Assembly: GCF_008330945.1 (NCBI RefSeq)
Contig: NZ_CP043489.1
Coordinates: 868,001 to 932,000, forward strand
DNA from: Labrys sp. KNU-23
Lineage (GTDB): Bacteria > Pseudomonadota > Alphaproteobacteria > Rhizobiales > Labraceae
Direction: 5' to 3'
DNA length: 64,000 bases
How positions within the stretch are numbered: position 1 is the stretch's first letter; each line of letters begins with the position of its first letter. A program made the position numbers and the translations under genes. Below the pieces are notes generated by a model that saw nothing but the letters and a program-made list of their open reading frames with translations, made no database searches and was not told the origin of the DNA. Positions 47,487 to 54,775 of the stretch are shown here, piece by piece.

Positions 47487-48617
47487 TCACGGCGTCTCCA
47501 GCGAATGCATGTGCTCAAGCCACAACCCGGCCAGATCCGAGGCCTGGGAGAATTCGTCGAGGTCGACGCTGAGCGTCCCCGGCTGCCTGAGGCGATAGAG
47601 ACCGAGCTTGACATATTGCGTCCCGGGATCGGCCTGGGGATCGATGGGCGGCCGGGTACCGAAATCGCCACTGACGCGCACGATCTTCCGGCCATCGGCC
47701 CAGACTTCGAGCAGAGCGCCGACGGCCCTGCCGGACGGATCGTGGTGCGAACCCCTGATATGATAGACCATGTCGACCCAGGCCTCCTTAGGCGTCGGCA
47801 GCGGCCGGTTCGACACCGGCTCGATACGGACCAGGCGACAGCCGAGATAATTCTCCGGGGCGGACAGGAAGGCGAGCCCCTGCAGGTAATCGGCGGCACG
47901 GTTCTCCCCGCTGCGCCGGTCCTCAAGCTCCCTGCCTGGCAACGGGGCCGGCAGGGGTACGTTGGCCGGCAACACGCCGGTCAGCACCTCCGCCTGCCGC
48001 TGCTGCCCGATTTTGCCCCGCATCAGTGCGACCGCCTGCTCGCGCACCCGATCGTCGGACGCGTCCAGGGAAGCGAGAAGGCCCTGGGCCTGGAGCACCT
48101 CGGCCACGTTGTTGCGATCCGTCGCAACCAGGCAGCGCCCGTTGGCCGTTTCCACGGTGATATGGAAAATGCCGTCATCGTAGCGCTGCGCCACGAACGG
48201 GCTGTCATTACCAGGCCCCTTCCATTGGCCGATGACCGTGCGGTGGCTGCCTGAGACGGCGACCTGCCCCCGGATGCGGAAGCTGAAGGCATACCAGCTG
48301 TCGGCGCCGTAAGGCAGCGCTGCGCTCTTGGCGACCTGCAATTCGGCACGCTGGCAGCCGCCCGCCGGCATTTCCTCGAGCGGGCAATCATTGCCGCCAT
48401 CGGCGTCCGTCGTGACGATCGAGATCGCGCCTGCGGTTCCGCCACTGCCGGGGAAGAGCGGCTGCACCTGCCTCGATGGATAGCCGCCGACGAACCGGCT
48501 GAAGCTCCACACCGTTCGGTCGGCACTGCCGCTGTCGAAACCGTCATGGAGATCGCCGGCCCGGCAGCCTCCGGCCAGACTCGACGAGATCAGCAAGCCG
48601 GCAATCAACCATCGCAT
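47487..48617 (-). CDS. Secreted heparin-lyase-I-like (Polysacc_lyase) protein
   Basis: A 376-residue exported protein. A signal peptide (about 1-20) ends near LAGGC, which is not a perfect lipobox. The body has the beta-jelly-roll pattern of the heparin lyase I-like family: CQRAELQV (about 90-97) and WYAFSFRIRG early, then a long insertion (about 170-245), then EAWVDMVYHIRGSHHDPSGR, LLEVWADGRKIV and YVKLGLYR at the end. Such proteins degrade or bind acidic polysaccharides. The substrate and catalytic residues are not established here. GGGAGG lies 6 nt before the start at 48617. Confidence 0.72.
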   Translation of the reverse strand: MRWLIAGLLISSSLAGGCRAGDLHDGFDSGSADRTVWSFSRFVGGYPSRQVQPLFPGSGGTAGAISIVTTDADGGNDCPLEEMPAGGCQRAELQVAKSAALPYGADSWYAFSFRIRGQVAVSGSHRTVIGQWKGPGNDSPFVAQRYDDGIFHITVETANGRCLVATDRNNVAEVLQAQGLLASLDASDDRVREQAVALMRGKIGQQRQAEVLTGVLPANVPLPAPLPGRELEDRRSGENRAADYLQGLAFLSAPENYLGCRLVRIEPVSNRPLPTPKEAWVDMVYHIRGSHHDPSGRAVGALLEVWADGRKIVRVSGDFGTRPPIDPQADPGTQYVKLGLYRLRQPGTLSVDLDEFSQASDLAGLWLEHMHSLETP

Positions 48618-48798
48618 GCGGTGCCTCCCAACTAGGCGAGCATCATGCAAAGGCGAGGCGGTGTCAAAACAAGGGACCGGAATTACGGCGCCAGCCTGCC
48701 CTATCGAGGTTCTGGCTCGCTTGCGAGGCCGGATGGCCAGCGCCGGTATGCCGCCAAGCGGCACGTTCAGCGAATGATCGCCGCAATATCGTCGCCGC

Positions 48799-49032
48799 TC
48801 ACGTCTCCGGTCGCGCGAACAGGGCGCGGAAGAACTCCTCGGAGCGGTGCAAACCTTCGTCGGTCAGCACCACGGATTTGTTGCGATTGGCGGGGGCATC
48901 GATCAGGCCCTTCCTATGCAGCCGATCCAGCGCATCCCAGTCGAAGCCTTTCCAGGCGCGGCGACCGTCATGCAAGGTCAGCCACAACAGGCCAAGTATG
49001 GCGGCGTCGACCTTGTCATCATCGGCTTCCAT
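48799..49032 (-). CDS. DUF6429-like small protein
   Basis: A 77-residue protein that resembles the DUF6429 family over its full length: acidic start MEADDDKVDAA, then LLWLTLHDGRRAWKGFDWDA, LHRKGLID and KSVVLTDEGL. The predicted fold is a small winged-helix-like helix bundle. These proteins are often encoded near transposases, but none is visible here. GGGAGG lies 7 nt upstream of the start. The function is unknown. Confidence 0.82.
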   Translation of the reverse strand: MEADDDKVDAAILGLLWLTLHDGRRAWKGFDWDALDRLHRKGLIDAPANRNKSVVLTDEGLHRSEEFFRALFARPET

Positions 49033-49083
49033 TCAGGCCTCCCGGTCCGGCGGGCGGGATGTCCTGCCGCCTGTACAGATGTG

Positions 49084-49788
49084 TCACCATGGCTTCCACC
49101 AGGGCTTCTTCGCTTCGCGCGGCTTGATGACGCCCTCGACCTTGGCGATGCGCTGCTGCGCATCGAAGGCAAGCCTGACCTCCGCACCATCCGCGTCCCG
49201 CGTCGCCGAGAGCAGCATGGGCTCCGCTTTCACCGTGAAGCCCTGCTGGTGCAAGAAGCTTTCGGCCATGGTGCGATGTTCGATTTCAAAATTGCTGACG
49301 ACCTGCATCAGCACCGTGTTCACCCGCTCGGGCGCCACCGGCGCGCGGATCGCGGCGGGAAGCTTGTCGAGCAGGAGAAAGACGGCACCGCCCTGATAGG
49401 GCGCCCGGTAGTAGCAGGACCTGTCAAGGAGGGCGCCGCAGAGCATGGCGAGCATGTGGTCGGTAATGGCGCCGAGCCCGAATTTCGGCTCGACGAATTC
49501 CCTGATGCCGCGCTGGCTGCCGATCTCCCTGATGCGCGTGCTGGCCGCGAGAACGGAGGCCGGCAAGTCGCTCTGATGGTTGGCCCAGGCCCACAGCCAG
49601 CTACTGTCCTGCTCCGCGCTGGTGCCGAGGACCTGGACCGGGAAGGAAAGATCGCTGCCGAAGGTCATCTCGCCGCGCCCGAGATCGACGTTCCAGGGGC
49701 GGTCGCCGATCAGGTCGCCGAGCGCCAATTGCCGGGCGAAGGCCGAGCCGGCTTCCGCGGAAAACAGGTCGTTCAAGCTGGGAGCCAT
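49084..49788 (-). CDS. DUF6882-like protein
   Basis: A 234-residue soluble protein resembling DUF6882. Visible motifs include TFGSDLSFPVQVLGTSAEQD followed by SWLWAWANHQSDLP (about 60-73), which recurs in that family, and YYRAPYQGGAVFLLLDKLP (about 125-143). The C-terminal 50 residues (SATRDADGAEVRLAFDAQQR) form a separate acidic beta-rich part. The start at 49788 is a reasonable choice over one 24 codons upstream. The function is unknown. Confidence 0.7.
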   Translation of the reverse strand: MAPSLNDLFSAEAGSAFARQLALGDLIGDRPWNVDLGRGEMTFGSDLSFPVQVLGTSAEQDSSWLWAWANHQSDLPASVLAASTRIREIGSQRGIREFVEPKFGLGAITDHMLAMLCGALLDRSCYYRAPYQGGAVFLLLDKLPAAIRAPVAPERVNTVLMQVVSNFEIEHRTMAESFLHQQGFTVKAEPMLLSATRDADGAEVRLAFDAQQRIAKVEGVIKPREAKKPWWKPW

Positions 49789-49997
49789 GGCTGCCGTCCC
49801 GGATTGCTGCGTGAATGCCCGACTGCCGATCGGGATGATCGCGCCGCTGGATTTCTGCACCGGGAACGCGACAGCGCAATGTCCAAGGGAACATCATCCT
49901 GCCCCACCACGCCCCTGGCGTTCGCGGCATCGGGCCTGCGGCGTTGAACCGCCGCCCGCTTTTCAGCTACCCTCCCGCGATGACCGAGGAGACCGTC

Positions 49998-50411
49998 ATG
50001 CGCTCGCTGTTCCACCTTGCCTATCACGTCACCGATCTCGACGAGGCCCGCCGCTTCTATGGCGAGGTGCTCGGTTGCCAGGAAGGGCGCAGCACCCAGA
50101 GCTGGGTGGATTTCGACTTTTTCGGCCACCAGATTTCGCTGCATCTGGGCACGCCCTTCGCCACCAGCCGGACCGGCAAGGTCGGCGATCACCTGGTGCC
50201 GATGCCGCATCTCGGCGTGATCCTGCCCCTCGACGCCTGGCTGGGCCTGGCCGCGCGGCTGGAGAAAGCCGGCATCGCCTTCGAGATCCCGCCGGTGATC
50301 CGCTTCGAGGGCGAACCCGGCGAGCAGCGCACCATGTTCTTCCGCGACCCGAGCGGCAATCCGATCGAGATCAAGGGTTTCAAGGATTTCGACGGGGTGT
50401 TCGCGCGGTAG
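49998..50411 (+). CDS. VOC-family (glyoxalase/bleomycin-resistance fold) protein
   Basis: A 137-residue protein with paired beta-alpha-beta-beta-beta modules. LFHLAYHVTDLDEARRFY is the first module with the metal-ligand histidine, and the second ends in MFFRDPSGNPIEIKGF, whose Glu is the expected last metal ligand. VOC enzymes include dioxygenases, isomerases and resistance proteins; the specific reaction is unknown. ATG 49998 has GAGGAG 6 nt upstream and is preferred to ATG 49980. Confidence 0.85.
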   Translation: MRSLFHLAYHVTDLDEARRFYGEVLGCQEGRSTQSWVDFDFFGHQISLHLGTPFATSRTGKVGDHLVPMPHLGVILPLDAWLGLAARLEKAGIAFEIPPVIRFEGEPGEQRTMFFRDPSGNPIEIKGFKDFDGVFAR

Positions 50412-50478
50412 GCAGACGATACGCATGCAACGGGCGCCCGATCCGGCGCCCGTCGTCACGCGTCTTTGTCGAACGGCC

Positions 50479-51120
50479 CTACCAGACCGCCTGCACTTCC
50501 GGCGCCTTGCGCTTGAGATGCACCTGCTCGTCGACATGGTCGACCCAGTCCAGCGGCACGAAATGGTGCACGCCGTCGGGCGAGGTGTTCTTGGCGAGCC
50601 GGATCTGGTCGTCGCCGAGATCGTCGACCGTGCCGATGCGCACGCCATCGGAGGTGATGACCTCCATGTTCTCGCGGATGTCGCCCCCCGCGCTGTGTTC
50701 GGGAGAGAGCAGCGCACCGTCCGGGGCCGTGGCACCGAAGCCCGGCCAGCCGCTCTGGCGCCAGGTCTCGGCCCGCGCCGGCAGATCGATCGATCCGTAT
50801 TCTTCCATGATCATCCTGGCCGTCTCGATCTGGTGGCTTTCGGCCTCGACGGTGAGCAGCGTGCCGCCGCGGCTCAGGCCCTCGCTGTAGAGATAGCGCC
50901 GCTCATCCGGAAAGAAGAAGTGCTTGAGCATCGCCCAGATGCCGCCTTCGTCGCGCTGATGGTCGTAGGAGGCAGCGTCTTCCTCGCGCACATAGTCGGA
51001 ATTCTCGTCCTTGGCATTGAGCGTGATCTGGTCGCGGGCAAACCCGGCCGCCAGCAATTGCTCGAGCGCGGCTTGCGCATCGGATCGATTGTCGTAGAAA
51101 CCGGTGATGATCTCGGTCAT
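50479..51120 (-). CDS. General-stress-type protein with YflT-like and DUF2171 domains
   Basis: A 213-residue protein. The N-terminal region (TEIITGFYDNRSDAQAALEQ) is a YflT/general-stress-like ferredoxin-type fold, with a WAMLKHFFFPDERRYLYSEG segment. The C-terminal 70 residues are a PRC-barrel-like DUF2171 domain (NMEVITSDGVRIGTVDDLG... FVPLDWVDHVDEQVHL). Similar two-domain proteins are induced by osmotic and envelope stress in alphaproteobacteria. ATG 51120 has AAAGGAAG upstream. Confidence 0.8.
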   Translation of the reverse strand: MTEIITGFYDNRSDAQAALEQLLAAGFARDQITLNAKDENSDYVREEDAASYDHQRDEGGIWAMLKHFFFPDERRYLYSEGLSRGGTLLTVEAESHQIETARMIMEEYGSIDLPARAETWRQSGWPGFGATAPDGALLSPEHSAGGDIRENMEVITSDGVRIGTVDDLGDDQIRLAKNTSPDGVHHFVPLDWVDHVDEQVHLKRKAPEVQAVW

Positions 51121-51380
51121 GGCAGACTTCCTTTGCATCCGCCCGTGGAGGCCACGGGTCTTGGGTGAGAGGACGTTCCACTATGACAATGCCCGAGCAG
51201 CGCATGCGTTCCATCGAAAGCGCAAATCGGTGACGCCAAACGGTGGGCGGAGAGCCGCAATCCCCATTTGCGGCCCGGTTCTGGCCGGCATCGTGCTGCC
51301 GATGACGAGACGATGGCTGCACATCCGGCGTATCGCCCGCTCATTGCCGCAGCCGCGAAAAGGCCGGGACCGCCCCCTCC

Positions 51381-52439
51381 CTAGGCCCGCACCGCCTCCA
51401 CCACCCCCACGGCCGACTCGGTCGGCACCACCCGTGTCAGGCGGAACCCGGCCTTGGCGAGAAGCTGGCGATATTCCTCCTCCGTGCGCTCCTGGCCACC
51501 GGGCAGGGTCAGCATCACCATGTCGAGCAGCTTGCCGGGGTGGGGCGCATCGCCGGCGGGCAGCACCATCTCGACGAGCAGCAGCCGCCCGTCGGGCTGC
51601 ATCGCCTCGCGGACATGGGCGAGGATGGCCAGGCACTGCGCTTCGCTCCAGTCATGGATGACATGGGAGAGCACATAGGCGTCGGCCCCCGCGGGCACCG
51701 TCTCGAAGAAATCACCGGGCTCGATCGTCACGCGCTCCCTCACGCCGCGGGCCTCGAGCAGGGCCGGCGCCTCGGCCACCACATAGGGCCGGTCGAACAG
51801 CACGCCATGCGGTCCCGGATGCCGGGCCAGGATCGCCGCGAGCAGATTGCCGGTGGCCCCGCCCACATCGACCACGGTGCGGAAGGGCGAGAAGTCATAG
51901 GCCGCGGCGACGGCCGCCGGCTCCTGGCCATGCACGCCGATCATCGTCTCGCTGAACAGGGAGGCTTCGTCCGGATGCTGCCCGAGATAGTCGAACACTG
52001 GCATGCCGTGCACCTTCTCGAAGGCGGTCTTGCCGGTCTGCAGCGAATGGATGATCTCGTCGAGAGGACCCGTGAACCAGCTGCTGCCGAAGGTCAGCAC
52101 CGTCGATCGCGCCGCGCCCGGCGCGCCGGTCCTGAGCGCCTCGCCGAGCTCCGTCAACGCAAAACGCTGGCCGGGACGCTCGCCGAGGACGCCCAGGCTG
52201 GCCAGGCAGCGCATGAAGCGGTGCAGCGAGGGCGCATGCAGGCCGAGCGGACCGGCCAGTTCTTCGGCACTTCGGGGGCCGGCGGCGAGCTGATCGGCAA
52301 GGCCCAGTTTCGCTGCCGCCCAGACCATACGGGCGACCCAGCTGCCTGTGGCCATCTGGATCAGCTTGACATGCGGGGGAGGTTCCTGGACGGCCGGGGG
52401 CATTGGCTGGGCCGAGGCTGCGCGGGTCTTGTCGTCCAT
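51381..52439 (-). CDS. SAM-dependent O-methyltransferase with dimerisation domain
   Basis: A 352-residue class I methyltransferase of the plant-OMT-like/hydroxyneurosporene group. The N-terminal winged-helix dimerisation domain (about 25-105) contains GLHAPSLHRFMRCLASLGVL. The SAM-binding motif I is VVDVGGATGNLL (about 182-193), and the catalytic-base region is LSHVIHDWSEAQC (His-Asp, about 246-258). It methylates a hydroxyl of a small aromatic or polyketide substrate, which is unknown. ATG 52439 has GGAGAGG upstream; longer forms have no family support. Confidence 0.87.
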   Translation of the reverse strand: MDDKTRAASAQPMPPAVQEPPPHVKLIQMATGSWVARMVWAAAKLGLADQLAAGPRSAEELAGPLGLHAPSLHRFMRCLASLGVLGERPGQRFALTELGEALRTGAPGAARSTVLTFGSSWFTGPLDEIIHSLQTGKTAFEKVHGMPVFDYLGQHPDEASLFSETMIGVHGQEPAAVAAAYDFSPFRTVVDVGGATGNLLAAILARHPGPHGVLFDRPYVVAEAPALLEARGVRERVTIEPGDFFETVPAGADAYVLSHVIHDWSEAQCLAILAHVREAMQPDGRLLLVEMVLPAGDAPHPGKLLDMVMLTLPGGQERTEEEYRQLLAKAGFRLTRVVPTESAVGVVEAVRA

Positions 52440-52870
52440 GGCACCTCTCCGGGCGGCTTGTAATGGACCAGATCTACAACCCAAAATAGCACGGCCGGCG
52501 GTGCCCCGCACGGAATTGGTAGAGGTCCGTCTTGCCGTTACGCGGCCGGCCTCGACCTGGCCGCTGCCCCGGGAGCAGGGAAACGTCGCGAGCCATGGCT
52601 CAACCGGCCCCCCTCCCTTCTCTACCGCGATATTCTTCGCCACGGGTGCGGGGAATTTCGTCTCTCCTCCGCATGCCTGGCCCGCTCCAAAGTGGGCCCA
52701 AAGCTCTGGCTGCGAATAGGTCGGGATTGATCCTGCTTCCGGCCCAGAAATGCCCTGGCGCAAACGTTAGCATACGAACAAACATTATTGAGCCGTCCTT
52801 ATGAAATGTAATTTTATGCAATACTACTTGGGTGTACTCCCCCAACCTGGTTGACATTGCGAAAAGTGGG

Positions 52871-53031
52871 TATAGTCTTCCTGCTCAACAGCCCTAATAC
52901 AGGGAAGAATGGAAGTTGGGGATGTCAATCGTCAGTGTCATTGCCGCCTCAGGCAGAGACCAGCGCGACTTTCGACCTTGATGACCGGATAAAGCTCAAA
53001 TCTGAGGGAGGTTTTCGAACCTCCCTTTTTT
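52871..53031 (+). ncRNA. Putative small RNA / short mRNA ending in a strong terminator
   Basis: No annotated gene lies upstream on this strand, so the terminator at 53006-53031 must end its own short transcript. TTGACA (52851-52856) and TATAGT (52871-52876) lie upstream, but the 14-bp spacing is short for sigma-70. A start near 52883 would give an RNA of about 150 nt. It contains a 19-codon frame at 52922-52981 with GGAAG 6 nt before its ATG (peptide MSIVSVIAASGRDQRDFRP). It could be a regulatory RNA, a small-peptide mRNA or both. The family is not recognised. Confidence 0.55.
53006..53031 (+). terminator. Strong intrinsic terminator of the orphan small unit
   Basis: A perfect 8-bp stem (GGGAGGTT / AACCTCCC) closed by a TTCG tetraloop and followed by six T. 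This is a textbook Rho-independent terminator. Confidence 0.93.
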
Positions 53032-53171
53032 ATTGCCGTAAGGTTATTGCAAGAGCATCGTGCCGAAAAATGCACGCTGCTTTCCGGCAAAACGATGCGA
53101 CAACAATAATCTACCAGGGAGCCTCGTCTTGCGTTCCGCGACAGGGCTGACGTGGCAGTTCGTGCGGCGGC

Positions 53172-54395
53172 TCAACCTGCCACGCGCGCCCTCCCCGCCA
53201 TCAGCGTCACGCATCCCGCCGTCAACGCTGCCATGGCGACGTGGCCGATGGCGAGCGGCACCACGGTGCCATCGAACATCTGGCCGATCAGGATGCCGAT
53301 CGCAGCACCCGGCACCATCTGCAGGAAGCCCTGGGTCGAGGCCGCGGTGCCCGCCACCTCGCCGAGAGGCTCCATGGCCAGGGCGCCGAAATTCGACAGG
53401 ATCATGCTGAAGACCAGGAACTGCAGCGCGCTGAGCCCGAAAAACAGCCAGAGCGGCAGGGCCTGCAGCAAGGCGGCAGCGAGGATGGCCAAGGCCGCCG
53501 CGCCGAACACCATGAGCGCCAGCCAGGACAGGAGCCGCATGCCGTAGCGGTTGACCAGTTGTGCATTCACCATGCCGCCCAGCGCCGAGCAGGCCGCACC
53601 GCCGGCAAAGAACAGTGGAAACATCGCCTCGACGCCGAAGACGTCGCGATAGATCTGCTGGGACGAATTGAGGAAGCCCATCAGTGCACCGAACAGCGCC
53701 GCCATGCCGATGATGTAGGCGAGCGAGACCCGGTTGGCGAAGACGATGCCGAAGCCTTCGATCACGGCGCCGACGCTGAGCGGGCGCTGGTGCTCGGGCT
53801 GCAGCGTCTCGGGCAGGCGCCACCACACCCAGGCGATCACGATCACCCCCCAGCCGGCCATGAAGCCGAACAGGCCGCGCCAATCCATCACCGTCATCAG
53901 GCCCTGGCCAAGCGAGGGCGCGAGAATGGGCGAGAGCATCAGCACGGTGAACACCAGCGACATGATCCTGGCCATCTGGTTGCCGGCGAAGACGTCGCGT
54001 ACCAGCGCGGTGGCGATCACGGCGGAGGCTGCGGCGCCGCTGCCCTGGATGAAGCGCAGGGCCACCAGGGCATTGAAGCTCGAGGTGAAGAAGGCGCACA
54101 AGGCCGCCACGCAATAGACGGAGAGCCCGACCAGCAGCGGTCCGCGCCGGCCGAAGCGGTCGGAGAGCGGCCCGAACACGAGTTGCAGCAGGCCGAAGCC
54201 GAGCAGATAGGCCGGAATCACCAATTGGCGCCGGTTGGGATCGGACTCGCCGAGGCTGGCGCCGATCTGCTGCAGGCCGGGGAGCATGATATCGATCGCA
54301 AAGGCATTGACGGCAACGAGGCTGGCCACCAGCACGATGAATTCCGTGCGCCCGAGCTTGCCCACCACGGGCACGTGGCTTGTCGTATCGGTCAT
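53172..54395 (-). CDS. Bcr/CflA-family multidrug MFS exporter
   Basis: A 407-residue membrane protein with twelve hydrophobic segments. N-terminal features are DIMLPGLQQI (about 35-44) and the loop 2-3 signature GPLSDRFGRRGPLLVG (about 80-95). The helix 4 region has RFIQGSGAAAS and the helix 5 region SPILAPSLGQ, the drug-antiporter motif C region of the Bcr group. It probably expels drugs or small metabolites using the proton gradient. The start at 54395 fits the conserved N-terminus. Confidence 0.88.
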   Translation of the reverse strand: MTDTTSHVPVVGKLGRTEFIVLVASLVAVNAFAIDIMLPGLQQIGASLGESDPNRRQLVIPAYLLGFGLLQLVFGPLSDRFGRRGPLLVGLSVYCVAALCAFFTSSFNALVALRFIQGSGAAASAVIATALVRDVFAGNQMARIMSLVFTVLMLSPILAPSLGQGLMTVMDWRGLFGFMAGWGVIVIAWVWWRLPETLQPEHQRPLSVGAVIEGFGIVFANRVSLAYIIGMAALFGALMGFLNSSQQIYRDVFGVEAMFPLFFAGGAACSALGGMVNAQLVNRYGMRLLSWLALMVFGAAALAILAAALLQALPLWLFFGLSALQFLVFSMILSNFGALAMEPLGEVAGTAASTQGFLQMVPGAAIGILIGQMFDGTVVPLAIGHVAMAALTAGCVTLMAGRARVAG

Positions 54396-54484
54396 GATGG
54401 GATTCCTATGAACCGCTTTCATAGGACGATTCCAGGGGGCTTCGATAGGGTCTGGCGGCGGACCGGCAGCGTCCATCGCCGTCT

Positions 54485-54775
54485 TTACAGCCCGGCCAGT
54501 CGCGCCCTGCCCGCCTCGCTGATCGCGACCTTGGTGCGTTGCGTGCGCACCTGGCGTTCCACCACGTCGAGCCAGCGTCCATCCCCGGTGAGGTCGTGCG
54601 CGGCGCGGATCACCAAGGCGTGCTCCACCTCGAACAGCCTGGCGAAGCTGCGGGTATCGTCGGCGATATCCAGGGCCACGGCGGCGAGGATAACGCCGTC
54701 GAGCGGCGAAAGACGCGAATCGAGCCGGCGGATCGCCTCGATCGTCGCCAGCAGGTCCTCTTCCTCTTCGTTCAT
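54485..54775 (-). CDS. Small helical protein coupled to the molybdopterin oxidoreductase
   Basis: A 96-residue protein, acidic at the N-terminus (MNEEEEDLL) and mostly helical, with no cysteine or membrane segment. It overlaps the stop of the YdeP-type oxidoreductase gene (ATGA), so it is translated with it and may be an accessory or regulatory partner. The segment VVERQVRTQRTKVAISEAG near the end resembles a small winged-helix tail, but I do not recognise a family. Confidence 0.65.
   Translation of the reverse strand: MNEEEEDLLATIEAIRRLDSRLSPLDGVILAAVALDIADDTRSFARLFEVEHALVIRAAHDLTGDGRWLDVVERQVRTQRTKVAISEAGRARLAGL

Larger units (their letters stand above)
52440..53171. other. 732-bp gene-poor region with an orphan small transcription unit
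   Basis: The left part (52440-52700) is GC-rich with no credible frame and holds the methyltransferase promoter. The middle (52700-52850) becomes AT-rich. From 52851 a promoter-like sequence, a short peptide frame and a strong plus-strand terminator form a separate unit. Beyond the terminator (53036-53171) nothing is recognised. Confidence 0.6.

Noticed and set aside
47487..48617. Lipoprotein call for the heparin-lyase-like protein
   Set aside because: The cysteine in LAGGC is one residue off a standard lipobox; ordinary signal cleavage is as likely.
52849..52860. A sigma-54 promoter at the orphan small unit
   Set aside because: GG and GC are separated by 8 bp instead of the required 10.
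52851..53150. A 99-codon plus-strand frame from TTG 52851 over the orphan unit
   Set aside because: It would start inside the promoter-like sequence and read through a strong terminator; the product has no recognisable features.
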